Source: Scenedesmus sp. ARA3
Lineage: Eukaryota; Chlorophyta; Chlorophyceae; Sphaeropleales; Scenedesmaceae
Length of the DNA stretch: 47,373 bases
Direction: 5' to 3'
Assembly: GCA_004335835.1 (NCBI GenBank)
Contig: RWJK01001042.1
Span: 1 to 47,373, forward strand
Shown in pieces: positions 1 through 11,648 of this stretch (position 1 is its first letter; each line of letters begins with the position of its first letter). The translations under genes and the position numbers were made by a program. Below the pieces are notes generated by a model that was not told where the DNA came from, made no database searches, and worked only from the letters and a program-made list of their open reading frames with translations.

Positions 1-1383
1 CCGCTGCTGCAGCTGCCGCTGCTTGCGCCACAGCCAGCGCAGCGGGCCCCTGCAGGTGGACTGCGCAAAGAAGGCCACATTGCAGGCCAGCAGCCGCCAC
101 AGCGGCAGGCCTGGGCCCAGCAGCTCCTGCAGCCGTTCAGGGCTGGTGTGCTCAGGCAGCAGCACCACAGCCCTGCAAAAAGCCTCGCCCGCATCTGGCG
201 CTGTCAGATCTACTACGTCATCATCCTCAGCAGCAGCCGCATCTGCTGCTGCTGCTGCCGGGCGAGCAGCCGCCGCAGCCGCCGCAGCTGCAGCTGCTGC
301 CGCTGCTGCTGCTGCGTCTGCCGGCAGCCCCAGGTCCTGGCGCAGCGCCTGCAGCACCTGCTCCTGTGACTTGTAGTGCACGGTGGCGCCCAGCGCCTCT
401 GCTGCTGCAATGCTGTCCATGAGGCCGGGGCTGTCCAGGCTGAAGCCCAGCAGGTAGAACCTGGCAGAGTGTTTGTCAGAGGCGTACAGCCAGCAAAACA
501 TAGCATTATGTCAGGTGGCAGCAACAACAGGGGGGAGCACATCAGGGAGACCAGCATGTAGAACCTGGCAGAATAATTATGCAGATGTGCAGAAGTGAAG
601 CACCACAGGTGGGCACAGCAGGAACAGCATGTCAGCAGATGGAAGATTATTGACTGAGCATACATGTCGGTGAGCCCTTGCTGCGAGCAATCAAAACACG
701 GGCAATAAGGGCAGCACAATACAACAAGTGGACCCTTCCTCACGCACACAGGCGCATTACATCCCTGCAGTACAATCACACGCAACTGCCCACCATGAGC
801 CCCGCCCACCACCCACCTGAGCTGCGGCACTGCCACCAGGTCCTCCAGCTGAGGCGTGATCAGCCTGCGCGACAGTTCCACACCAGCAGCAGCAGCAGCA
901 CCGCCAGCAGCAGCAGCACCGCCAGCTGCAGCAGCTGCTGCACTGCTGGCAGCAGCCGCACTGCTGGCAGTAGCAGCAGGCGCAGCAGCAGCGCTGTGCA
1001 GCAGCCGCGCCACGCTGGAGCTGTGCACAGCCTCCAGAACTGCAGCAGAGCCGCCAGAGCCGCCTGAGCGTGCGCTGCTGCGCGCACCGCTGCGCGCGCC
1101 TGCAGCTGACTTAGCCACTGTGCTGGTGGGAGCTGCAGCAGCTGCCCTGTCTGCTGCTGCTGGTGCTGCTGCTGCAGCAGCAGGCTGGCTAGGTCCTGCT
1201 GCTGCTGCTGCCGCTATTGAGGGTGACACGGCGGGTACCCACGTCTGCGCACCCTCCTGCTGCTGCTGGCCCACGTGACCTGCAGCTTGCTGCTGCTGCT
1301 GGTCCTGCCGCTGCTCATCCTGCGGCTCCAGCTGCTGTGTTGGCTCCCGCGATGATGACGGCTCAGCCGCTGCTGCCGCAGCT

Positions 1384-1418
<35 letters not shown>

Positions 1419-1502
1419 TGCAGCACCTGTCATGCCTGTTGGCAGCTGCTGTACTGGCTGACAGCTGGCCGCTGGCTGCTGCTGCTGCTGCACTATCGGC
1501 GC

Positions 1503-1539
<37 letters not shown>

Positions 1540-1577
1540 TGCACAGCCGGTGCCTGCTGCTGCTGCACTGCCGCCAC

Positions 1578-1632
<55 letters not shown>

Positions 1633-4262
1633 ACAGCCGGCACCTGCTGCTGCTGCACAGCTGGCACCTGCTGCTGCCGCTGCACTGCCGGCACCTGCTG
1701 CTGCTGTGCCAGCGGCACCTGCTGCTGCCGCCGCTGCTGCTGCTGCTGCTGCTGCTGCTTGTCTGGCTGCACACATGGCCGCCCAACTGAGCCCTGCGGC
1801 TCCAGCTGCAGCTGCGGCTCCTGCTGCTGCTGCTGCTGCTGGCCCGCGCCTGCTGCCTGCGCTGCCAGCCGCTGATGCACCTCATCCATCACGCCCTCCT
1901 TGTTGTCTGGGTCCTTGTCGCGCGCCCCCTCTGCAGAGTCGCTCTTCTGCTGCTTCTGCTCGCGCTCCTGCTCTGCGCGCGCCTCCAGCTGCGAGGGAGT
2001 GGCGCCCAGGTTGCGGTCCTGCGGCAGAAGCAAGGTGCAGCAGCAGCAGCCGCAGCAGCATCAGCAGCAGCATCAGCAGCAGCACGGCGCAGCAAGAAGC
2101 ACACAAGGGTGAGTTGGCCAGCATACACAGCATACACATGCCGTGCCGCATGCATGACTGCAACGTGTTGATGGTGGAGCAGTCCTGCAGCAGCAGCAAG
2201 GGGCAGCAGCACGGCGCGCAAGAGAGCTGTGAATGCTGAGCCAGCCTACGCTATTGTCCCACACAACTGCAGCGCCCATGCGGACCTGCCCTAGGGTGAG
2301 TGCAGTAGCTGCGCCCCTACTGTGGATGTGCATCAACGTGCGCACATCATACCCCTCGCCACAACACCCGACAGCACGCCTTTGTGCAGACACACGGCTG
2401 CGCATCAGTGCACCACAACACGCGCACACATCCCCACCAGTTGCCATGTTGCACCTCTGCAGGCCTCACTGCTATATCAACAGCACCACCGCAGCACAAC
2501 GCATGCGCATTCCTACTGCTATGCACCCAATGCACCACGCAACACTCTCGCCGCAGCATGCGCTGCACCACCGCTTGCACTCGGCCGTCTGTGAGAACAC
2601 GGACGACCTGGTGCAGGCAGTGGTGCAGCACATGCTGCAAGAACGTGTTGGGGCGCACAAGTGCACAGCCAGGGCTAATGATGTGCTGATGTATGCCTGA
2701 ACGTGCGTATACGATGCATGTAGTCACCCACGCGACACTCACCCGCATCACGCTCTGCACCACCTCCTGCACTAGGTCATCGGTGTTCTCCGCGTCGCGC
2801 GGCAGCAGCAGCAGCAGCTCGCCCGCGGGCGTGGGCAGGAACACCAGCAGCCGCTGGCCCAGAGACACCACAATGAAGCGCGCACGGTCCTTCAGCTGCT
2901 CCCTGCAGGTCGTCAAGTTTGCGACAACATTGTGTTAGCAGCCACAGCACACGTGCAGCACAGCAGGGTGAGCCATCACCGCGCGGTCCGTCAGCTGCTC
3001 CCTGCACGCAAGCCGCGGCACCAGCACAGCACAGCGCAGCGCAGCAGGGTGCGTTGTTGATGTACATGCAGGAAGACGGCAGGCAGGATGAAGCGCGCGC
3101 GGTCCTTCAGCTGCTCCCTGCAGGACGGACTTGCAGCCGCACAGCACACGTGCAGCACAGCACAGCGCAGCAGGGTTTGTCGTTCGTGAACAGGCAGTGC
3201 GACGGCAGGCAAGATGAAGCATGTGCGGTCCCTCAGCTGCTCCCTGCAGGCGTTGAGGCAGCAGCACAGCGCACGTGGAGCACAGCAGGGTCAGCCGCGT
3301 CCGCACCGGCGCTCTGGAGGCACAACATGCGCACAGGCAGCTGACAGACCAGCCGCCCGCTAACACTGGCAGCAGCAAGCTCGCAGCTCACGCTCTTGCA
3401 TGCAGTACAGACGCAGCACCGCACAACAACCCAGGCAGCCATGCAGGCAAACATACAATGTGCAGGCAAGCAGGCAGCATGCATTCAGGACGCAGGCAGC
3501 CAGACCGCACGGCCACTCACTGCACGCTGATGCGCGCGTTCTGCACGGGCACAAACTTGAGCGGCTTGTAGGACAGCTCCGCGCAGTCCGCGTAGCGGGA
3601 GATGCTGGAGTGCAGCTCCAGGTCAAACACGCCGCCCACCAGCTGCTTGCGGTCCTCGCCAGGGTTGGGGGTCTGCAGCTCTGCAGATGCGAATGCCCGC
3701 AGGCAAAGGGGCAGCAGGAGGTGCGGCAGCGGCAGCGGTAGCAAGGAGGGATGTCAAAGGGGATGCCAGTATAGTCATATGTAACCCACATGCAGCCACT
3801 CTCTGTCAAAGGCAAAGGCATTGGAAAGGCGGCAACAGCAGCAATAGATACAGATGCAGCATACATGGTTAACGGTTGAGCGCACCATGTTGTGTGCCAA
3901 GAGCTGCAGGTCTCCCTGCAAGCCCCTGACAGCAGTGTGTATCTATGTGCACCGCAGCCAACAAGCTCAGGGCTCGGCACAATGCAGCGCCGCAATGCAG
4001 CAGCACAGCGCACCGCAGCTGCGCCCGCGCCTGGAATCATCTCGTCCCTGAAGATTTGGCGCAACTGTGCAGCAAGCATCATGCCCAGCCCAGCAACCAC
4101 CAAGCTTGCAGCCGCACGCCGCAGCACAGGCGAGGCCCCACCCACCACCCACCTGGGATCATTTCGTCCCTGAAGATGTGGCGCTGCTGCTCGCTGGCCA
4201 GTGCCTCCATGGGGTGGCACAGCTTGAGGTGGCCCTTCAGGTCCAGCATGATGTGCAGCTGC

Positions 4263-4308
<46 letters not shown>

Positions 4309-6286
4309 CGATGGATGCATACATATGTGTAGATACAGGACACAATGTTCCGTGCGCAGGTATGCGTAATGGCGTGATGTGCATTTGCAGTCGCATGCCA
4401 AGCGCAGGCGTGCCAAGCTACACCAACTGCCAGCTGCAAGCTGGTGCGTGCGGATGCCAGAAGCACAGGGCAAGCTGTACTGCTACTGCTACTGCTGCAG
4501 CTGGATGGATGGATGACACAATGCCGCACCTCTGCTTCATCATCTGTTGCCCGCACGCCTGCCTGCACTATCTGGCAGCTGATCTGCGCCAGCTGCCCTA
4601 TGGTCACTGTATACTCGGCGTCGGTATCTGCAGACAGCGTCTGCTGCTGCTGCCGCGCACGCCGCCCTGCTGCTATCGCTGCTGCTGTTGCCTCCTTCTT
4701 CTGCCGGTCGCGCTCCCGCTGCTGCTGCTCCTGCTGCGCGCGCTCCGCTGCAGCCTTGTTGCTGCGCTGCGCGGCCTTCACCTCTCCTGGCTTGCCTTGG
4801 TTCAGGCCCTTGACAAATGCAGTGGCTGCTGTGCGGGGCTGCTCCTTGTGCTGCTGCTGCTGCTGCTGCCGTAGCGGTCCCCGCAGCTTTGGAGGCTCTA
4901 TAGCTCCCGGGCCCCTGCCTTTGAATGGCTGCCCCCTTCCTGCAAGCGCCTTGCCACCGCCCCTGCCAGCCGCTGCAACTCGCTGTTCTGCTCTGGCTGG
5001 CGCAGCCGCTGCTGCTGCTCTCCCTGCTGCTGCTGCTGCTGGGTTTGCCGGCTCAGATGTGCCTTCCGCTGCTGCAGCGGCTGCCCTGTCAATCTTCATC
5101 TGCGCGGTCGGCTGCATGGTGACTGCTGCTGCGTGGCGCGCCCGCACTGGCGCGTGGATTGGCGGCAGCGCTGGCATCGCTGCATGCATAACGCAACAGA
5201 CAAAGGAGCACAACTTGCGGCACAGCTCATGCCTGGGAAGTCGCTCTGCAGATGCATGGCTGTTCTACTGTACTAGAGTGATCTACTGCCAACAACTCTT
5301 TGGCGTGCAAAGGAGCTGAACACCTGCAAGTCAAGCGTCAAACGGTGCTACCCCGCAGCAACAAGCATTCCAAGTGTGTGCATGAGTGCATTGCTGGTGG
5401 CAAGTTCCTGCAAGCAACGCAGCGCTGTGCTTGCCGCACTGCTGGAGCAGCAGCACACACCTTCCAGTGGCTTGCCCTTGCGGTGGGCCACGCCGCCGCC
5501 CTGCAGCGCCCGCTGCTCCTCCATGTCGCGCTGCGCCTTGCTCCAAACTGCAGGGACAGCAGGTGCCGCGTATATGTGCAATAGGATTGCTGGTCAGCGA
5601 TGTTGCTGTGGGCCAATCGCGTCGTTGCTATGGCTTACACGGTGACATGATGATGGTCGCTGGTCAGCGGTACCGGCAGGCAAGCATGCATGGTGCCGTG
5701 CTGCTGCTGTGCATGCAGGCAGGCAGCCGGTATGCAGCTGTGCAGGGTCTTGTGTGCTGCCCTTGAATTTGTGTGTGCACGCAACATAACAAGAACCATA
5801 CTGAGCTATATTGTCAGCGTGTGACACCAGGTTGTGCTCACGCTTGTTGAACTCGCTGCATGCTGTGCAGAAGTAGTCCAGCTTCAGCCCTGCAGTCTGC
5901 CAACGGTCTCCAGCCATGCAGAACGTGTGGCATCCAATCCGGTGGCTGCAGTCACAGACAAAAATAATAGCAGGAACTCGTCAGCTGCTGAACTTGGCTG
6001 CCAAGGCGCTTCAGACAGCAAATCAACGCGATGCAGTTACAGCAGCAATAGACCAGGTGGCTGGTGTCCTGGTTGTGCAAAGCAGAAGCAGCCTTCTGCC
6101 TGCTGAGCTCAAAGGTGATACTCACTCAGGGCCGTAATTCTTGCAAAGCACCAGCACCTTCCTAGCAAGGCCGGTGGCACACACTTCGCAGACGACACCA
6201 AGGTCCTCATCATGCTGCTCTTCCTCCTCGTCCTCCTCCTCCGCTTCAACCTCCACCATATCGCTGTCGCTGCTGTAGTCAGACAT
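1..6286 (-). CDS. PHD-like zinc finger protein with long Gln/Ala-rich regions (3' part outside the window)
   Basis: Function unknown; the N-terminal finger suggests a nuclear, chromatin-reading role (inference). Exons with matching phases: 6126-6286, 5842-5945, 5461-5547, 4557-5122, 4153-4258, 3521-3680, 2743-2902, 817-2018 and 1-460, giving about 1,002 codons before the edge. The start at 6286 opens with MSDYSSDSD and an acidic stretch. Next comes a Cys/His pattern CEVC...LC...GCHTFC...CTAC, resembling a Cys4-His-Cys3 PHD finger with irregular spacing in the middle. The middle is Ala/Gln/Arg-rich. Ordered segments follow (LDLKGHLKLCHPMEAL; GGVFDLELHSSISRY; RLLVFLPTPAGELLLLLP), then a polyglutamine exon at 817-2018, then LGFSLDSPGLMDSI near the edge. 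I recognise no family for these segments. The join 5461/5122, which links the finger to the rest, is the weakest; two genes (about 5300-6286 and 1-5115) are possible. Confidence 0.68.
1380..1845 (-). repeat. Polyglutamine-coding CAG tracts
   Basis: Within the 817-2018 exon the plus strand shows long CTG runs, at about 1386-1420, 1505-1545, 1578-1632 and 1737-1760. On the coding strand these are CAG and encode Gln blocks separated by short PAVQ/PAV spacers. Such tracts are expected to vary in length between strains. Confidence 0.9.
2545..2640. repeat. Inverted and direct copies of the 3' end of the 2743-2902 exon
   Basis: The exon's last codons encode ENTDDLVQEVVQ on the minus strand. At 2590-2630 the plus strand encodes nearly the same peptide, ENTDDLVQAVVQ, so this is an inverted copy. 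Just beside it, at about 2545-2590, a shorter copy (VQAVVQRML) reads on the minus strand like the exon. The pre-mRNA could fold a hairpin between the exon end with its donor and the inverted copy. Confidence 0.75.
2743..3250 (-). repeat. Tandem degenerate copies of an exon's 5' end with its splice acceptor
   Basis: The exon at 2743-2902 begins right after an acceptor and encodes EQLKDRARF. The intron upstream holds three more copies of this acceptor plus about 30 bases of exon, with acceptor-equivalent positions near 3001, 3117 and 3243. The shared plus-strand core is cggtccttcagctgctccct, with a few substitutions per copy. I take the 2902 copy as the functional one because it alone continues into the full open exon. 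Confidence 0.8.
4023..4185 (-). repeat. Duplicated exon 3' end (FRDEMIPG)
   Basis: The exon at 4153-4258 ends with codons for IFRDEMIPG followed by a gtgggt donor. About 125 bases further into the intron, at 4023-4065, lies a degenerate copy that also reads IFRDEMIPG but lacks a clear GT donor. Here the donor side of the exon is duplicated. Confidence 0.75.
4261..4308 (-). repeat. Intronic CTG tract (coding strand) before a splice acceptor
   Basis: A pure CAG run on the plus strand, CTG on the gene strand, ends directly at the acceptor of the 4153-4258 exon. It takes the place of the polypyrimidine tract. Confidence 0.85.
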
Positions 6287-7147
6287 CTGCTTCTAATGGA
6301 AGCGAGTCTGTGCGTGCTGTTGACGGGTTGCGGCCTGACGAGCCATGTAGCACTGTGTACACAGCACGTTTAGCGCCGGTGATGTTGACCGATGCATGCC
6401 CCTCAACGCACGCCCTGACTCGTTGATTTAGCTTTTCTGCACCCCCGCAACGAGCAGATCCGTCACGTCCGCGATGTAGTGATTTGCTGCAGCTGCAGCT
6501 GCTGTCCAGCACAACTTGAATGCACAACAGGTATGCGTGTACCTTCCGCTGCATTTGCTGATGTAAGAGCAATAACAAGCAGCATCTCCTGCTGGGCAGC
6601 GTCCTGCATTGCACTGAAGCTTAGCTACATACTCAAAGAGCAGCTGCCAGTTGTCATGACAGAGGATGACACGGTTCAAAGTTTACTTTGACGATGTCAG
6701 ACGCCTGATGCGATTGCATCCCTGAGACGCAGCCATTGTGGTGCAAGTTCAACCTGTCAACAAGTTCACCACCTCAGCTAAGCCAAAGTAGACAGTAGCA
6801 CCACTCACGCCGTGCACAAATCCGGGCTTGCATGCGTAGGGGGGCTGACGGCCCACATCCCGTCAACCTCATTTTAAAACCAACCAAAGCTAAGCTGGCT
6901 GCCAGCGCTCATCGCTTGCCAGGCTTGCAAGCACATAGCAACAGGTCGATACATTGACTGTCAATAAAATACTCCCATGTAATACTGCACACTGCGACGC
7001 ATACATTCACAGGCGGTATTGTCGGCCGCCGATGAACTGCGGCAGTTCCAGCGTTGTGCACAGCTGTTCTGCGCATGCACTCAGCAACGCTTCACCACTC
7101 CGCCAACGAAGCATTTGAGCCGTTCTACAGCCATGCCGCAGCTCTGC
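6287..7147. other. Intergenic region between the PHD-like gene and H2A
   Basis: It holds the 3' flank of H2A and the 5' flank of the PHD-like gene, both transcribed leftwards. Open frames are short and unconvincing. I found no convincing histone-type 3' stem-loop just behind the H2A stop, and no TATA box I would defend. Confidence 0.6.
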
Positions 7148-8123
7148 TCAATCCTCCTCCTCTGCGCCGCCAGCTCCCTTCTCTCCTTTCACCTTGGAGG
7201 ACTTCTTGGGCAGCAGGTGCGTGTGAATATTTGGCATCACACCGCCGCTGGCAATCGTCACCTGCCCCAGCAGCTTGCTCAGCTCCTCATCGTTGCGGAT
7301 GGCGAGCTGGATGTGGCGAGGGATGATGCGGTTCTTCTTGTTGTCGCGCGCAGCGTTTCCTGCAAGCTCCAGCACCTCAGCACTCAGGTACTCCAGCACA
7401 GCAGCGAGGTACACGGGGGCACCTGCGCCAATGCGCTCCGCGTACCTGCAAAGCACAGCAGCGTACAGCAGCAGCCTCAGGCTCAAGACTTAAGGCTTGA
7501 GTGCCATGGACAGCCACTGAGCAATGCACATGAGGCGTCCTGCCAGCTGTGCGGCATCATGCTGGGTTCATGGCTGTGCAGCTCATGGCACATAATGTAC
7601 ATTACACTTGTCTCAGCATGATGCAGCGCCAACGTCACACAGGGTCTGCTGCACCAGGTGAGCTGGGCCTTCACAGCTGCAACATAGGCAGTGGTTAAAC
7701 CTCAGGCAGTGCCTGGCACACTCTGAGGATGCAGTGCTGCCTGCTCACCTGCCTTTCTTCAGGTAGCGTGCCAGCCTGCCAACAGGGAACTGCAGGCCAG
7801 CTTTGCTGGAGCGGGACACTGACTTGCCCTTGGGCCCACCAGACTGCAGTGTCAAAAGGGCAGCAGTGCAGAAGTGTTTGCCGCGTAGCACCACTCTCCA
7901 GCACCATCATGTTCGACCTAAGGAAACGTTGTTCAAGTTCAGCCTGCCAGGCATGTCACAATTGCAGCTAAGCCATGCATGCAAGCCATCTGGCTGTGCA
8001 ATATCAGCCAAGCAGGGCTATGTCCACAAGCTTTGAAGCTGACAGCAGCATAGTACTGCAGCCATTGCACCTTGCTTCATAAGGAGACTGTGTGCGCACC
8101 TTGCCCTTTCCTCTGCCGGACAT
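7148..8123 (-). CDS. Histone H2A (3 exons)
   Basis: Core histone that pairs with H2B in the nucleosome. Exons 8100-8123, 7749-7843 and 7148-7445 join in phase to 138 residues. The start gives MSGRGKGK, the usual H2A N-terminus; then come the histone fold ([60 protein letters not shown]), the acidic-patch segment [10 protein letters not shown] and the docking segment [12 protein letters not shown]. The tail ends in GAEEED-type acidic residues with no SQ(E/D) motif, so it is not H2A.X by this criterion, and it lacks obvious H2A.Z signatures. Two introns and the lack of an adjacent histone partner are unusual for a replication-dependent algal H2A; a polyadenylated, replication-independent gene is possible (inference). 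Confidence 0.97.
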
Positions 8124-8907
8124 GTTTACTAGAACAAGAAAGCTGCTGTTTGACGCTGTGGCTGGCACAGGTTGCGGGGCAATGTAGGCAACGTGCAAAC
8201 CAGGCTGAAGCCCGTCGATGTAGAAATCTTCTGCGAATGGTGCGCTGCGCCCACCAATACGACTGCTTTTGGCAGTTTCAGTGTGTTTGGTTTGGGAAGG
8301 GCCGTCTTGTGGGAGCCCAATCTGATGGTCGAGGCGAGGTTAACCAGCTCGTCCAATGAAACAGGAAATATTCCCGGAGCCATCTGGCTAAGCAGCGTGT
8401 GTGATGTTGACTGCACAATAATGAAAATGAAGAGATTTCTACTCCATTCCAGCAGCACACGCACTGTACGTGATCCATATTTAGCCCACACCACCGACAA
8501 ACCACAATGGTACTGGCCTGATTTGCAGTGGCAGTCATGGCTGATCACACATCACAACCACACATCACAACCATGCGTATCAAGGGAGCAGTGGCCTTGC
8601 ATCAGTGCACATGGTCAACAACGCCCAATGTACGCAATGCACGCTGGTAGCACAGCTACACCACCAACACCAGCAGACACGCAGGTCCCAGTGTACACAA
8701 TGACGATTCCCTGTGCTGGACATGACTCAATTTGGAATTGCCGATGCACTCTTTTTGAACAGATAGACTGCCTTCTGGATGATCCAGCGTATGCCCAGAC
8801 AGCCAGGGCATGCTATGCTTGCTTGATGGGTCCAAGTCATAGATGCTGCGCCAATGCATATGCTGCTGATGTCACCGCACTGACACCTGCGCGTCCCCGA
8901 CTACATG
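8124..8907. other. Intergenic region between H2A and the ribulosamine kinase gene
   Basis: It contains the H2A upstream flank and the 3' flank of the kinase gene. Long open frames on both strands here show no recognisable domains and no splice-consistent continuation. I see no RNA gene. Confidence 0.5.
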
Positions 8908-11617
8908 TCAGATCTGGTCCATTAGGCGCTCCATCATCCTCAAGCTAGTGTTGTAGTAGCCGCCTGCAGCAGCAGCAGCAGCAATAGCAGATCTTAGGCC
9001 TGGAACGTGCTGGTACATAATAAATATCTTACCCAGTGGGCGCTGATCAGCATGCCAAGCTGAAACCGGCACAACACAGCAATGTCGCCACCGCCGCACA
9101 AGTCGGGTGTAGGTGAGGCAGCGATTGAGCAGGTACACAGCATGCTGCGCATCCCCAAACCCTTACATCCAAAGAGATTGGTGTGGTTGAGGTAGTAATG
9201 CAGCAGGTACAGCTCGCCGCGCTTGTCAAACATTTGTGCACACACAACTTGTACAGTCAAACATAAGCATTGTAACCCAAGTCCTTACCGCCGAAGAGGT
9301 TGGTGTGGTTGAGGTAGTGGTACAGCAGGTACAGCTCCTTGCGCTTGTCAAACAGCGGAGCCTTGGGGATGAGCTCGTGGTAGGCGCGCCAGAAGTCGCC
9401 AGTGAAGCCTGGACACGAGATGCAGCATTCGTTAGAAATGTTTACTAATGTTATTACATTAGTAATAATACTTGATAGCGGTGCACTGCCGGCAGTAGAG
9501 CGGTGCTGAAACGCATTCACAATCGGGAAGTGTGGTGACACTGAAGCACGTCATGCTGTGTTACAGCGCGGCATTCAGGTCACAGTGCTGCCAGAGGTAG
9601 CCCTGGACAACAGCCGTTCATTGAATGTTGACATCAACCACAATTTACACGACCTGCACCCCTCTGCTCAATGAACCCCACTCCCGCCCACCTGCACACC
9701 ACGACATGCCAAACTCTGCTTCGTGGTGCCCGTAGTATGTGGCCGGGTCAAAGATTGATGGCTGGCCCTCGACACCAGCGATGTTGCCGCTCCACAGGTC
9801 TCCATGCAGCACGCTGGGCTTGATGCTGCCCCGCACATCCTCAAAAAAGACGTATAGGTTGTCCATCAGCTTATCTCCTAACTGGCTGAGCCGCTTGTCA
9901 CCTGCACACAGCACACATACAATGGTGTGCTGTCTGAAAGGATGCGGCACTTGCATCACTGAAGTATGACACAGTGACCGCAACACATTCACACTATCCT
10001 GCAACAATGTTACCCCCTGCCATGTGTACTTCAAGTTTCAGGATGCCTGCATTGATAGACCATGCACGTGCACCAGGGACTAGTTGCTTATGGCAACTGG
10101 TGTTCCCCATCGCTCGGTTCCACGCAAGGGGGTGTTCCCAGCAACGTCAATGTCCGCGCTGATTGCATGCTTGTGACAACGACACTCTGTCTACAGTGGA
10201 GTCTTACCCAGCAGCTGCAGCTGGTGGCGTAGCCGCCGCTCCCTGTAAAAGTCCACCCAATCGTCCATCCAGCCATTAGGCTGCGGTGTGGCGCCGATCG
10301 TGTTATCCACTGCAAAGCCAAACTTGCCGGCCTTGGCGTCAGGGTCCTGCAGCACACAGGCCAGGCCAGCAGCAGCAACAGGCACAACTACTGCCGTCAA
10401 TGCAAGAGTCCTGTCGAATGTTAAGCCAAATTTTGCCGAAGTCCAAGCCAAACTTGCCTGCTTTGGCAATGGGTTCCTGTAGCAGACAGGCCAGGCCAGC
10501 AGCAACAGCAGGCATCAGAGTGACGACGATCAGCACAAAGCAGCTCCACAGAACAGCTTTCCATCCAACTTGCACCTCTGCCTGCTCAAAGGATTTCAAC
10601 TCACCGCGGGCTCTGCTGGGCGCATGCGTGCCAGCTGTCAGCCCAGCTCTGACATGCTTCAGAAAACCCGGCAGCACAGTTGTATGCCGCATGATGCACA
10701 ATTTCCGCGTGTTCAAATATTGAAGACTCACCGCAGGCTCTGCCAGGTGCATGCGCGCCAGCTGTCGGCCTAGCTCTGACATACTGCAGCTGCCGCTCAT
10801 TTTCAGCGCCTCCATCACGATGAAGCTGCCCCTGCCGTTGGGCATGGGGCCCACATGGAACACCTTGGGGATGCGCAGCGTGTTTGTGGCTGTGAACGTT
10901 TTGCAGCAGATAGAAAAGGAAATACACACAGTGTACACAGATTCACATGCAGGAGGAGGGCTGACTACGCATGGGAACCAAAAGGGCTGTCTCGCTGACA
11001 ACAAGTTACAACATGCATTTGGTATTGGGCGCACATGAAACGCCTTGGGAAGGCACAGTGTGTTTCTGGATGTGATAATGATCAGCAGCAACAGCAGCAA
11101 ACAAACGGCGGCAGTAAGCATTTGAAGAGGAGGGTGTTGTGCGCACCGGGGTTCACATGAGATGTTTCACTGACTGCCTGCTACAATAAGCCTTGCATAT
11201 GCGCTGCAAGGATGCTGCTGAAGGTAGCTGTTTCAGACCAACGAGTTGTTATTTTGTTATAACCAATAACAATGTAACGCTTACCGTACATTGCCTGCAG
11301 GCCCTGTGCCTCTCCTTGGAACATGGAGTCATCCCGACCACCCATTGCTAGCTTCACAAAGAAATTCTGGCCTTGCTGCGTGGTATACATATACTGCAGC
11401 AGCAGTAACATCATGACGGCACAGCAGCGCAGCAGTAGCAGTGTTGCCGCGGCAGCATGATAAACACATAATGCCAGGGAAGCAGCAGTGAAATAAGTGC
11501 TTGCTGTATATCAGGCATGCGGCTTGCTGCTGCGAGGCTGCTGCTGGCACCATCCGCTGCTGTTTTTGATCCAATTCACATCATCAACATCATCAGCTGT
11601 GGCCACACTGGCACAGC

Positions 11618-11648
<31 letters not shown>

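Noticed and set aside
213..2033. One continuous 606-codon frame
   Set aside because: Its middle part is a real exon (817-2018), but the start and the part below 817 read through an intron and into the wrong frame; splice sites at 817 and 460 restore the protein.
1217..2239. Long plus-strand polyalanine frame
   Set aside because: Antisense shadow of the polyglutamine exon; trinucleotide tracts are open in several frames.
3360..5213. Single 617-codon minus-strand frame
   Set aside because: Only its first part (to 4557) is coding; the remainder crosses introns that end at acceptors 4258 and 3680, where the true frames differ.
7000..7147. Histone 3' stem-loop behind H2A
   Set aside because: I could not find a short perfect hairpin at the expected distance; partial complementarity only.
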